DNA of 64,000 bases from Viscum album (taxonomy: Eukaryota; Streptophyta; Magnoliopsida; Santalales; Viscaceae): contig OY728122.1 in the NCBI GenBank assembly GCA_963277665.1, positions 1,547,538,868 through 1,547,602,867 of the forward strand, read 5' to 3'. Positions 13,278 to 24,076 of the stretch are shown in pieces. The position numbers and the translations under genes are program-made. Below the pieces are notes generated by a model that had not been told where the DNA came from, ran no database searches, and saw nothing but the letters and a program-made list of their open reading frames with translations. Each line of letters opens with the position of its first letter. The stretch's first letter is position 1.

Positions 13278-15052
13278 TGTATGATCAAAATATGATGTAG
13301 TTTCTCAATATAGATGAGGGTGGGTGTGGGGGGGGGGGAGTAATTTTATACTGTAAAAATTCATTTGTAAAATTTAAAGATGATATAAAAAATTATATTG
13401 TTTAACAATGTTAAACAAGGTAAATTCAAAAGACCTCTTAGATCTATAAACTTGCTAGATTCTGGAAATATGGTTCCAGAAATAAATCTTATGAATAGAT
13501 TACAATGAAAAATGATTATATCTTAAAGCATATAAAATCTTGCTAATCATAGTATACAAGTATTAGAAAGTATATGATAGTTATACATTCCTTAATAATC
13601 AAAATGCAGTGGAAATCAAACATGAAACAATACATGTAACAAGTACAGAATCATTTTACCCAAAGAGTAGGGTTTCCAACAACCTTGGATAAATTTCCCT
13701 TGATTTATACTTTCATGAATTTCTGTCTTACCCACACAAGGGTATTCCCTTGATATGAATATCAGAGTCTATCTTGATATCATCACAAGACCTTGAACAT
13801 CAAGGAATTCAGCTCCTCTGACTTCTTTATCAAGGAAGTCCTCAAAAATTAAAGTATTCAACACCACAGTCTTCATATCCTTATATTCCCTTCAATGTAC
13901 TCAGCTACATTCAGTGTTGCACGAAGAAACAGAACACAATGTTCAGTATACACAATGCATTAGGGTCTCCCTCTCTATAAATAACTTATACAACATGTAA
14001 TATCTAGACTGATCAATGTGTCTTGAGATCGTTCAAAATAACTCTTATTTATAGGAACATCTCCAACGGACAGCTCCTTCATCCAATAGTAATTTTTTTA
14101 ATTGAATTTCGGAGGGACCTATACACTTGTCACTCAAACAATGGTTAGTTTGAAACAAATTATATGATATCATTTCATAAATAAAATGGGTAAGAAAAAT
14201 AAGGCTACCCAAACAAATATATTTTTCAGAGTCAATGGAAAAAATAATTTTTGGAGTCTAAGAAAGTAAGCATTTGGATTCTATATAACATGTATATTCG
14301 GATTTTTTTTCTATGGAATTTGTAATCAGAATTCTGTAGAATTCATGAATCAAAATTCTAAGGATTTCGGAGTCTGAATTCTCAGTAATTCAAAACTTGA
14401 ATTCTATGGAATTCGTAACCTGAATTCTAAGAAATTCATAACATGAATTCTAAAGAATTCAGAACCTGGATTATAAAGAATTCAGAACCTGAATTCTAAC
14501 GAATTCGACATCTGAATTCTAAAGAATTCAAAATATGAATGATAAAGAAATAAGAGTCCAAATTCTAGGGAAATAGTAGTCTAAATTTTATAAAACTCAA
14601 TGTCTGAATTTAGTGAATTCAGAGTCTGAAATTCAAAGAATTCAGAGTATAAATATCAACGAATTCAGAATCTGAATTTTAGGGAATTCGGAGTCATAAT
14701 TTTATAGAATTCAGAGTCTGAATTTTAGAGAATTCGGAATCTAAATTTCAGAGAATTCAGAACCTAAATTCAGTTCATGAAAAAACAATACTCTATATCT
14801 ATGTATTTATAGAATTTTGTGTTATTAGATGAAAAATTGAATTTTTCACTTAGGAATAAAACGTGTTTGATTTAGAAAAGATAAATATGAACAATGAAAA
14901 ACAAATATAGGGGAAAATTTCCTTGGGGGAGGAAAGTTTTCAATATTAATATTAATCATTAGGGAAATAAAATTTTTCCTAAGATAGTGTGTTTGTGATT
15001 TTAAAAACATAAAGGAATGAAAAGATCATAAGGAAATCTTATTGACTCAATA
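13278..15052 (-). repeat. Copia 3' LTR (left copy)
   Basis: 1775 bp. Its + strand start TGTATGATC pairs with TGTAGGATT at 32417, and its + strand end (…GACTCAATA) pairs with …GAATCAACA at 42608. Shared internal landmarks include TACTGTAAAAATTCATTTG, GACCTCTTAG and CAAACAATGGTTA. The two LTRs are clearly homologous but visibly diverged. A run of 12-14 G lies at about 13328-13340. Confidence 0.85.
14325..14778. repeat. 23-bp palindromic tandem repeat in Copia LTR
   Basis: About 19 tandem units of 23 bp with consensus close to GAATTCAGAACCTGAATTC plus 4 bases. Each unit is itself a near-perfect palindrome (GAATTCAG / CTGAATTC). The cleanest units are at about 14451-14545. The partner array in the other LTR is at 33470-33635 and 42109-42310, split by E4. 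Confidence 0.85.
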
Positions 15053-15066
15053 TTCTACCCCTTTTT
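15053..15066 (-). other. Copia polypurine tract
   Basis: The minus strand reads AAAAAGGGGTAGAA directly next to the 3' LTR start. A second purine-rich run reading AAATGGGGTAGAATG lies on the minus strand at about 15345-15360, and multiple polypurine tracts are a known Sirevirus trait. Confidence 0.7.
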
Positions 15067-15279
15067 GGAAAGAACAAACATCCTTACTAAAAAAATATTA
15101 GGAAAGTGAAAATTTTATAAACATGAAAATAAAATCATATCTACCATTACTTATAGATCATTATAACTATTACTAACTCCCCTTTAGGCTTTGAAATATC
15201 ATAAGATGGTATTCTTGATTTCCTGAATGAGATTTTACATTTTCTTGCAAAAAAGAATATTTCTGATAAAAACATTGCC

Positions 15280-18250
15280 TTAGATGAACTCCCCCTTACA
15301 TAGGGGAATTTCATCATTACATAGTATTATTTTTTGGACATTACATTCTACCCCATTTTTATTATGAAAAAAGGAATAAATGGAAGGTAAAAAAATATGG
15401 TACCTGAAATATTTGTTTCGAACAACAGAAAATATGAAGTGAAATAAAAATTTCATTATGATTTGAATGATTTTGTACAACAGTGAAATACAACAAATGA
15501 TCAGATTTAAGAATGAATATCCTTTATTATCCTTTAGTATCAGGTTATTCTCAATTGTTTTTAGTTTCTTGAGTTCCCTGTGATCCAATTCTACACGTTT
15601 GACATGCTGATCCGGATCTTCAATTTTCTTCTCTAAGTCTTTTATCTTTTCTTCCTGAGCATTAAGAATGCCAGCCTGAACATTCAAGGCCTCATCTTGT
15701 TTAACATATTTTAATTCTTATTCGATTATAAGATACCTTTCCCTCTTACAACTCTGAGAAACTGAATACAATTTCCCAATTATATATTTTACATCTTACA
15801 TCTGAGTTTTTTCTTCAAGAGATAGCTTTTATTGAAAGGTCTTGGTGATATCATTGAACATAGAATCTTCGGTTTCAAAATAATCCTTGACATTATATTG
15901 AAACTCATCTTGAATTATCATCTCTTCAATAGTTTTCCATGAACAAATAGTCTTCTTCATGTATGATATTTTATGGGATTCATAATTATATAAAAATGTT
16001 TTGAAATATACCACAAGTTTGACACAATTATCCATCACCAGGGATACTGAATTGGTTTTCTAATTTCAGGATTACTGAAGCATTTGACATATTGAATCTA
16101 TGTTTTGAAATATCAGATTACTACCTACCAGCTTCTCCAAATACTGAACAAAAAATTCATGTCTTAGAGAAGATAATTCCGAATTAAAATTCATTGTTGA
16201 TGCATATTCCATTCCAAGCACATCATCTTTCCTCTTCGATGAAGCACCAAAATCTTCCTTATAGACCAAAGACTTGGTAGCAGTATCAACCATCTCTTGA
16301 TTTATATTATCTGTTATTGAAATGATTTATTCTTTTTTAGTTTATTCATTTTGACTATCTGATAGCTAAACAATCTTATCTTCATCACCTTATTCCTTCT
16401 CAACTTCTGCCTCAACACATTATGGATTTATGAAATCATGGTTGCTACTTTCTTCTTTAGATAATTTATTTACATCTTCCTCACCCTTCTCATCTTTTTT
16501 GGGGTAGCAGTTTTTGAAGAATCAAATTCAGAAGTTTGTATTGAGAGATTCTCAAAAGGGATAACCTTCTCATGATAATCATATACACGCTTTATCATAT
16601 AATCAGTATCACCACTACATTCTTCTTCTTCTTCTTCAACTTATTCTTCCTGCACTATTTCTACTTCTTGATCTTGTTTCAGAATCAACAAATTCATTCC
16701 CGGAGTCTTTGAGATTTATTCTATTAAAAAGGATTATCGTACTAGAATTTTATTAGAAGCTTTCTCAGTATCCTTGAGAAGGGATTAAATAATTTCAGCC
16801 TCAGACATCTTCTTTTTTTTCTTATTCTCTTTCTCTTTTCTTCAATTTCCTCATCAACCATTATTTTAAATGTTTTTTCTTCAGTAGGATCCAAAACAAA
16901 ACTAGGCTCCCATTCCTTTTTGTTCTTCTTATCCTCTCACCACTTAGCATCCAATTCATCAGTGTATGTCTTTTTCTTCTTCGGTTTGGGGGTGTGGATT
17001 GAGTTTCCATAGCTGCATGAGCATTTGATATATCTTGAGTTACCTTCACTTTCATCTTCATTCCACCATTCTTGAATGTTTCAGTTACAACATATTTATT
17101 TGATAAATCTTCAGCTTCTACATTTGATAAATCATTAAACTCTCTAGATTATCCAAAAAATCCAATTTTCATTATTTATAGTGTGTCACTTCTTAGAAAC
17201 AACATCATAAAATTTCTTGACTTGGATTTTCTGGAGATTTTCATTGATTCTAAACAAGAAACAAAAATCTTTGATATATTTGCTCGATATATTATAATAT
17301 GGGACATCAGATTCCAATTCTTGATATTCTCAATCATAACCAAAATATACTTTAGCAGATTCAGATTCCAGATGTTCACTATAAAATCCAAAACATATAT
17401 ATCACTCTTCTACAATGTATCATTATCTCCTTTCCATAGAATGTTAAAGCCTTGAACCCAATGTTTAAAAATACAAAAATTTGATGAAAGGTGAAGAATC
17501 TTCGGAGTCTTGACTCCAACCAAACCAAGGAAATCTATGTCCTTCTCCTTATTAATGCTTCTTTCAATATCATGTAACTTATACGAACACAATTCATCTT
17601 CTCTTTCGTAATGTATTCCAATCATACTAGCTTCTTTAGTATAAGAAATTGAGTAGTCTTACCATAACTCTTGAAAGAAAATTTAACTTTTCCTTCTTGA
17701 TTAAAAAAATATACAGATTTGTTGAATTCAACTATCAATTCCTGAATCAACGGATCCCCTGCCTTATTTTTAGATACAACTATACTCTCTCAGCCATTTA
17801 ACATGATGTTCTTTGAGATGGTCGAATCATATTTCTTAAAGTTTTCTGGGTATACCAACCATTCATGAATAATCTACCATTCAGATATTTTTTTACGGTT
17901 GACATTTCTTATTGAGGAGAGGCTTCTTTAGATATTCGGAACTAATGAAGACCTAAGAAATTCAAAATGGTATGAAGTTGGATGGTCAGAGCGTTAGTAC
18001 GCAAGATCTTTGGATTTGATGTTGGACAACAATTAGTGGGTCCTTTATATAGGCAATTGAAATGACGATTCCACTTTCCTGATTGATCCAAATGGTTAAA
18101 AATTTCTTGAGAAAATCTGATGGTTGAGATGTTAGCCATGGGGGGATTATGATAGATTCCGATCTTTTGAGGTTTTTAAGAAAAACATTTAGATTTAAGG
18201 AAAAGTGAATCCAAAAATTTTGAAAACAAAATGAGAATTCCATCATGTAA
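15280..18250 (-). pseudogene. Extra coding region downstream of Copia pol (env-like position), degraded
   Basis: About 3 kb on the minus strand reads as a broken protein-coding region. Successive pieces are 18246-17942 (two overlapping frames), a piece at about 17640-17770 containing AGDPLIQELIVEFNKSVYFF, 17625-17410 (includes KDIDFLGLVGVKTPKILHLS), 17391-17176, a Lys/Glu-rich part at about 16730-17061 (includes KKTYTDELDAKW across a frame change), 16293-16072, 16038-15829, and a C-terminal coiled-coil-like segment (15687-15540, EEKIKDLEKKIEDPDQHV). Sireviruses often carry an envelope-like ORF in this position; I cannot show membrane or fusion features here, so only the position supports that name. 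It could also be captured host sequence. Non-functional as it stands. Confidence 0.5.
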
Positions 18251-18782
18251 AAGATGATTACGAAAATTTATGAATTAAAGAATTCTATTTGGATTTCTAG
18301 GAATATTATTGTTAATAAGGAAAATTCATCATAAAGATCTTTTGATTTTGAAAATTTTGATTAAGAAAAAAAATTAAGATTAGGAAAAATTTATAATATG
18401 AAAAAATTAGATTAGGAAAATATAACTATGAAAATTTTTAATATGATAATTTTGATTACAAATATTTTGATTTTGAAAAATCAAGATTATGAAAAAAATA
18501 TATATTACGAAAATTTATATTACCAAAATATAACTATGAACGATTTTAACTATGAATATTTTGACTTCGAGAATTTTTATTACAAAATTTTTAGCAAACA
18601 AGAAAATGTACTCCCCTTATGAAAAGTAGTTTATAACTATAAAGAGATATGTTTCAATAAAAAGTTAATAAAAATGATTACCATACAATTATCATTCCTA
18701 TCTTCAGTTTAATTTATTCAAATCATTCAGATTGTAGTTATTTTGTGAAAATATCAACATGTGGATCTTGCATTATGATTAA
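18251..18782. other. AT-rich spacer between Copia pol end and extra region
   Basis: Highly AT-rich with short irregular repeats of TATGAAAATTTT / GATTATGAAAA type at about 18340-18600. No coding signature beyond chance open stretches. Confidence 0.5.
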
Positions 18783-18887
18783 TTAACGAATGAAATCTCC
18801 CTTTTGTGTGTGATCCCTAAGAAAGTGATGCCTAATATCCATGAGTTTTGTACAAGAGTGATGTACAATGTTTTTTTTAAGGAAATG
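18783..18887 (-). pseudogene. Copia RNase H C-terminus
   Basis: The minus strand reads NIVHHSCTKLMDIRHHFLRD followed by TQKGDF, a textbook Copia pol C-terminus (family form: KNPVQHSRTKHIDIRHHFIRD). The rest of the domain continues at 28834, beyond E2. The reading frame is intact up to the E2 insertion point, so E2 landed in sequence that was still recognisable. Confidence 0.9.
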
Positions 18888-18892
18888 GAAAT
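18888..18892. repeat. E2 target-site duplication, left copy
   Basis: GAAAT, identical to 28829-28833 on the other side of E2. Confidence 0.95.
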
Positions 18893-19497
18893 TGTCACGA
18901 CCCGCCCTCGGGGCCCGTGCCGTGACTACCCCAAGCCCGCCTTCCATAGGCCAGGGGCTGGCGACTAGCACCAAAGGTGTAAAATCCCGATAACTGGGAA
19001 GGAATTGTCTTTATAAAAGAAAACAAGCACCACAGAGTACAAGCGGAAGTAAAACACTAAGTACAAAAAGAAGAGTTGAAAAGTAAAAAGGGGCCGGAAA
19101 TACAAGCCCAACTGTAAAGTACAACTCGAAAGGGAAAACAACGACTGAAAAGTAAAGCTGCTACGCTGAGATGTCCACTGGAAATCCCACCTGAAGGGTG
19201 GGTACAGATAGCTCCTCTGCTCCTCGGGTCCCGCCATCCGCTCCGAGTATGTCCCGCCCAGTGGTCCACCTCCGGGTACCGCCTCGTCGTATAGTGCACC
19301 TCCAGGTACCGTCCAGTCCTCGAACCTTCGGCTTCTGTCAGCACTGTCTGTCGTCTGCAACCAACACAACGAGGTGCGGGCATAGCCCGTGCAGGGGTGA
19401 GTATAACGATACTCAGTAGGGACCCCGAGACCCTCAAGGTCTCACTAAAACCAACAAGGATAAACACAAGAAGATCTCAACAGATAAACTCTACTTA

Positions 19498-19690
19498 GGT
19501 ATATGCCCATACATATACCTAAGTTATCAAGTAACCCATCTCAATCATGAGGAAACACAAGGATTTTGAAAACGACGGATAACCACTACTCGGGTATATG
19601 CCCATACATATACCAAAGTCAGCAAGTGACCCATCTCAATCATGAGGTAAACACAAGGTCAAAAGTCTCAGCTCAAACCAGGATTTTCAT
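19498..19690. repeat. 95-bp tandem duplication in E2 LTR
   Basis: GGTATATGCCCATACATATA occurs at 19498 and again at 19593, each followed by CCCATCTCAATCATGAGG. Unit offset 95 bp. Present also in the right LTR near 25474-25666. Confidence 0.9.
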
Positions 19691-19783
19691 TATCGAAACC
19701 GTAACTGCTGAAGAGCTCCGTCTCTAGAGTGTACAGTGGTCCTGTCACGACTCCGAGGTACTGCTCGCTAACCTAAGACTGCT

Positions 19784-19995
19784 GAGGTACTCCTCCTGTC
19801 GAGTACTGCGGGTTTGCGGCCAACTACCTGGCGCTCCGTCCGCTGAGGGTCTGTCGCCAAATACCGGGCGCTCGCCCAAATAGCCTACTGAGGTACTCCT
19901 CCTGTCGAGTACCGCGGGTTTGCTGCCAACTACCTGGCGCTCCGTCCGCCGTGGGTCTGCAGCCAAATACCGGCGCTCCGTCCACTGGGCTAGTC
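19784..19995. repeat. 106-bp tandem duplication in E2 LTR
   Basis: GAGGTACTCCTCCTGTCGAG occurs at 19784 and 19890; each is followed by GCCAACTACCTGGCGCTCCG. The counterpart in the right LTR starts at about 25760. Confidence 0.9.
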
Positions 19996-20124
19996 GACTC
20001 ACTCCAAGTCGAGTCGGTCAAGCAGTCGTCAGGTCTCAGCCGGCTACACGGTCTCCGTACTCTGCACGCTCGTCTCCGGGAGGGTCCGCTCCACGAGCTA
20101 CTGGTCAATACTCCAAGTATCTCA

Positions 20125-20900
20125 AAGTCCCATGAAGAAGTATCTCAAAAGTCCGTCTCGTCACAGGGGTCTCAACGCAACAGACGGCGCGTCGATCGGA
20201 CGCCCGGTATGTGAGTTATTAGCCTTTTCGTCCCAGGGGCCCGGTTGGTTTCAAGTGCGAACCAATCCCGGCCGTATCTCAACTGTACCCCGAACTCCCA
20301 TAGGGTAAACTCAAAGGGACCGTTACTCAACGTAACCACCAACGCTGCTGACGGCTCGTCAAGCGGACGTCCTGTCTGAAAGATATCAGCTTTTCCGTTC
20401 CAGGGGCCCGGTTGGATTTCGGGTACAATCCAACCCGGCCATACTCCGACTGTATCCAAAACTCGGGCGGAGTATGTCAAAAGTTCCGTCTCATCAAGAG
20501 GAAGTCAACGAAACAGACGGCGCGTCAATCGGACGCCCGGTCTGTGAGTTATTGGTTTTTCGTCTCCGGGGCCCGGTTGGTTTTTAAGGCAAAACCAACC
20601 CGACCGTACTCCACCTGCGTCCAAACCTCGGGCGGAGTATGCCAAAAGATCCGTCTCATTAAGAGGAACGCAACGCGACTGACGGCGCGTCAATCGGACG
20701 TTCGTGGCTCAAGATATGAGCGTTTCCGCTCCGAAGGCCCGGTTGGTTTCGTGAACGAACCAACCCGGCCGAACTCAAAGTAACCCGAAACCTTGAGTGC
20801 GATATACCGAAACGACCGTCTCGATCCAAGGATCGCGTTGCCGCAGACGGTTCGTCATTCGGAGGTCCGAGGCTCAAGTTATGAGCCAAAAACCAAATCT
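20125..20900. repeat. 166-bp tandem repeat with hairpin in E2 LTR
   Basis: The landmark GGCCCGGTTGG occurs at 20238, 20405, 20570 and 20736, offsets 167, 165 and 166 bp, with a partial further unit. Each landmark is followed by an inverted partner (AACCAACCCGGCC or close), so each unit can form a hairpin with an 11-13-bp stem. Units also share GACGGCGCGTCAATCGGACG. The matching array in the right LTR is at about 26101-26876. Confidence 0.9.
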
Positions 20901-20924
20901 GGTTCGAAACGGGGGGTCCGGGTC

Positions 20925-21060
20925 CGGGCCGACCCCCCCCCCCCCCCCCCCCCGGGGGCGGCGCGGCGGCGGCGGCGGCGACGGCGGGCCGCGGGGGCGG
21001 CGGCGGCGGGCCGCGGTGGCGGCGGCGGCGGGCCGCGATGACGGCGGCGGGCCGCGGCGC
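20925..21060. repeat. C-tract and CGG-rich simple repeat in E2 LTR
   Basis: A run of about 20 C is followed by CGG/GGC-rich repeats with GGGCCGCGG blocks. The right LTR copy (about 26915-27070) differs in C-run length and in the number of CGG blocks, the main length difference between the LTRs. The G-rich strand could form quadruplexes. Confidence 0.9.
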
Positions 21061-21371
21061 ACGCGGGGGGCTAAGCCCCCGCTGTTCTTCAAGTGGCGCG
21101 GCCTAAGTGCCGCGCCGGTTTTTTTTAAAACCGCCCCCCCCCCCCTCACGTGGGGGGCCTGCTGGCGCCGAACCAAGGGGGCGCTGCCCCCTTCCCTCAA
21201 GAACCGCCCCCCTCATTAAGAGGGGGGTTTTAATGGATGGCCGGGGGATTAATTCCCCCGGTTTTTAAGACATCCGGCCGGCCAGCTGGCCGGCCGGTTT
21301 TCTCAAACGGGACCGGAATTTCCGGTCCCCTTCTTCGGCTTCCGACGCCGGCGGCCCGGCCGCCGGTCTTC

Positions 21372-21515
21372 CCTTCCGCCGCGGCCCGGAACCAACCGCG
21401 GTCTCCTCGTCCCGCCGTGGCCCGGAACCGGCCGCGATCTTCTCGTCCCGCCGCGGCCCGGAACCGGCCGCGGTCTTCTCGTCCCGCCGCGGCCCGGAAC
21501 CGGCCGCGGCGTTCG
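21372..21515. repeat. 36-bp tandem repeat in E2 LTR
   Basis: Four units of 36 bp beginning CCGCCGCGGCCCGGAACCGG, with small differences between units. The same four-unit array lies in the right LTR at about 27387-27530. CpG-rich and partly self-complementary (CCGCGG, CCGG). Confidence 0.85.
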
Positions 21516-22811
21516 TCATCCGGCGCGGTGCGTCGGCAGCGCGCCCCTTCGCCGTGCTTCGATTCTTTTCAACGCGGCGTGACGGCGTCGCGTTCTTGAA
21601 GATTTTCCCTCGGCGTGGCGCGACGGCACCGCGTAAATTAATTGTACGATAATCCGCGTGGTGCGACGGCACCACGCTACTTGCTTCCACCCGCATGAAT
21701 AAACATGAACGTTGGAGGGGGGTTCGGCCGTGTTCGTGCGGTCCGGCCCCCCTCACGTTAACAATAACACTGAAATAAAATATTTAAATGCCTCACGTAG
21801 ACATGCGATCCACGAGCAAAAAAAAGGAATAAGGAAACCAAAATGAAATCAACAACCCCTACCTCGGGTTTAAGATTCGAAGAATCGACTACGTCCCGCG
21901 GAAGACGGCGTCGCGGAGGTCGGGCGTCAAATCCGTTGACGAAGTGTTATGCTCGAAGAGACACGACGTTGGCGGATCTTCGTTTGCCGACGAAGAAGGT
22001 CCGAGGAGGAAGAAGGGGTCCGAAGATACCGGGTCGGATGAGTCGATGATCCTTGACGAGGTGTTGTCGTTCTTCGTTGAGGATGAAGACGTTCTTCGCC
22101 GGAGAAGATGAAGTTCTTCAAGAGACTTAGAGCTCTCTCCTCCAATCCTCAACACAACCAATCTAACCCCCAAAAATAAAATAAGCTAATCTTATTTTAT
22201 TAAGACATTCTATGAGTTCAAAATTCAAAAACTTAATTCCATTAATTGGATTAGTGTGTTGGCATGATTAAAGTGAGGAGAGGGAAAGTCACCCAATTAA
22301 TGGGAAGTTTAAAGGTTAAGATGAGTTACACATCTTAAGTGGGGGGTTTAGAGGGGTTAGGGAATTTGAAAAGAAAAAGGGGTTCGTGTGGGCCCCACCA
22401 CACTTAATCCTCCCAAGGGAGGTTAAGTGGGTGTGGGTCCCACTTCCAACCTCTTTTGGTAGGTTTCTTAATAAGTTAAAATAAAATTTGTCTTACACAA
22501 ATTTTATTTAACATAACTGAAAAACCCCAAAACTAACTTTCAACTCGCAACAAACGCAACTCCCGAAAAGGTCTCTTTAAGCGAATATCGGCGCTGCGAG
22601 TTCATCGGTGCCCTCAGATTTCAATTCCGAGCACCGGATCAAAAGTTAGGAATTCCCGCTCGTTCGTTCACTGAACGTACCCGAGCCAAACTTCGGAAAT
22701 TAATTCCGGGCACTCCGGGCCTCGGAATCAGGTGCCGTCTGAAACCACGCTCTTGTAAAATTCTAAAGAAAATTAAGAAAAAATTTCCCTTGAATTTTAC
22801 GGGTCTTTACA

Positions 22812-22824
22812 TTACTCCCACCTC
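22812..22824 (-). other. E2 polypurine tract
   Basis: The minus strand reads GAGGTGGGAGTAA immediately before the 3' LTR start TGTAAAGACC. Confidence 0.8.
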
Positions 22825-22869
22825 AGGGCTTTACGTCCCCGTAAAGCTACATCAAAAACTAGGGAAACA

Positions 22870-23497
22870 AAAGAGGGTACTGAGCACGCATCTGAGCCTC
22901 CCGCTACCATGTGCTCTCCTGGAGATTCCCGTGCCGCCATCTGTTGTGCACAAGAGGAATCGATCGTCCATGTAGGACCCGCTCCTGTCGATCCTCTATC
23001 TCCACCGGGACCTCCGTAAAAGTCGCCCCATCGTCAAGGATGTGCGTCGGGTCGTGCACGTATCTCCTCAGCTGAGACATGTGTAAGACGTCGTGCACCC
23101 GGTGCAACTGAGGTGGTAGAGCCAGGCGATAAGCCACCTCACCAACCCTGCTGAGGACCTGGAAGGGTCCGATGAAGCGCGGAGATAACTTGTCGCCTCG
23201 GCCAAAACTCCGAATACCACGTCGAGGTGAGACCCGCAAGAAGACGTGGTCACCATCCTCGAACTCTAGTGGCCTCCGCCTCCTGTCAGCGTATGACTTC
23301 TGCCGGCTCTGTGCTGTCCTCATCCGCTCCTGGATGACATGGACCTCCTCTGACGTGGCCCGGACCATCTCTGGTCCCACATGAGCTGCAAGATTTCTTC
23401 TTTGCCGATAAGAGAAACCTGGTCTCATCCCCTGGATGAACCACATTCTTTGCCTAAAACAGTCAATCCTAACATGGATGATACTAATCCATACCAA
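22870..23497 (-). pseudogene. E2 integrase C-terminal domain with chromodomain-like tail, truncated
   Basis: The open frame spans 23497-22904 (197 codons). From about 23377 it matches Gypsy integrase: GPEMVRATSEEV, TAQSRQKSYADRRRR, GDHVFLRVSPRRGIRSFG, KLSPRFIGPFQVLSRVGEVA, and VHDVLHMSQLRRYVHDPTHI, then the tail ERVLHGRSIPLV...NRWRHGN. A TAG follows STW at 22904; beyond it the frame reads REAQMRAQYPLL, the usual end of the chromodomain-like tail, so the stop is probably a mutation. The first ~40 codons do not match integrase and mark the deletion joint. With the catalytic core gone, this piece cannot integrate DNA. It is the best-preserved copy of this domain here. Confidence 0.92.
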
Positions 23498-23824
23498 GGA
23501 TGACGTCGTAAGGCCTCGACGCTACTACTAAGAGATCCAACCGTTACTCTCGCCTCTAAGGGTTGAGTCACACTGTCGGCATCAGTGTGTGGTAACTGGT
23601 CTCCTCCAGTAGATGTCTCACAAGTGAGGGTCAAGTCAACAGTCAACTGGAACCTCTTAGTAACATCACAAAAGAGGACAGGAATGAAAACATCACAAAG
23701 GATGCGTCTTTTATTATTGCAGCTCATAATACAAGACGCTACACAAAATCAACATCAACATGGAACTAGAAGTACAAGAGACGTATCCACTAGTTCCGCT
23801 CCTGTCCACCTGCTTTACGGTTGC
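23498..23824 (-). other. E2 deletion-joint region
   Basis: Lies where protease, RT, RNase H and the integrase core should be (normally about 3 kb). A minus-strand frame, 23727-23425, contains PLEARVTVGSL, which weakly resembles the segment before a Gypsy protease active site, but no D-S/T-G is visible. The joint to integrase sequence is near 23380-23450. Confidence 0.5.
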
Positions 23825-24058
23825 TCAAGCATTTGTCGCTGCCTCAACCTCGGTGGCTCCCTCCAAGCCTGCGGATCGAGGAGTCGGACAGTCACGTGCC
23901 AGGTGACCCTTTCCGCCACAGGAGTAACATTGTCCGTTTCTGGCACGCCTGGCTCTGACCCCACCTCGGGTGCCCCGCACCACTGGTCCTAAAACCCGAG
24001 ATCGCCCAACTGCTGGTCTGGTCCTCCTGGACCTCTGCATCATCTGTCTACTGCCCAC
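23825..24058 (-). pseudogene. E2 gag nucleocapsid (CCHC zinc knuckle)
   Basis: 78-codon frame with an Arg-rich stretch followed by an intact knuckle CYSCGGKGHLARDC (CX2CX4HX4C). Nucleocapsid binds the element RNA during packaging. It lies in a different frame from the gag core at 24077-24577, and the roughly 100 residues that usually link them are missing, so gag carries an internal deletion or frame break. Confidence 0.88.
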
Positions 24059-24076
24059 AGATGACTCGGCTTCTGA

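Larger units (their letters stand above)
18893..22811 (-). repeat. E2 3' LTR (left copy)
   Basis: 3919 bp; + strand start TGTCACGACCCGCC and end GGGTCTTTACA (TG...CA type termini). It matches 24869-28828 with only scattered substitutions and length changes in the C run and the CGG array. On the minus strand the LTR opens with TGTAAAGACCC. It contains several internal tandem repeats, listed separately. Long open stretches on both strands of the GC-rich part reflect low stop frequency, not genes. Confidence 0.97.

Noticed and set aside
14325..14778. CRISPR-like array
   Set aside because: Units are contiguous, palindromic and diverged, without unique spacers, and lie in a plant LTR.
17072..17455. 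127-codon plus-strand frame in the Copia extra region
   Set aside because: It is antisense to better coding traces on the element strand and has no family match.
20793..21219. Long Arg/Pro/Gly-rich open frames on both strands in the E2 LTR (also 26770-27142)
   Set aside because: They arise from the C-tract and CGG repeats, occur in several frames at once and change length between the two LTRs.
21265..21756. 163-codon minus frame over the 36-bp repeats, also at 27280-27771
   Set aside because: A repeat-driven frame in GC-rich LTR with a matching frame on the other strand; no domain.
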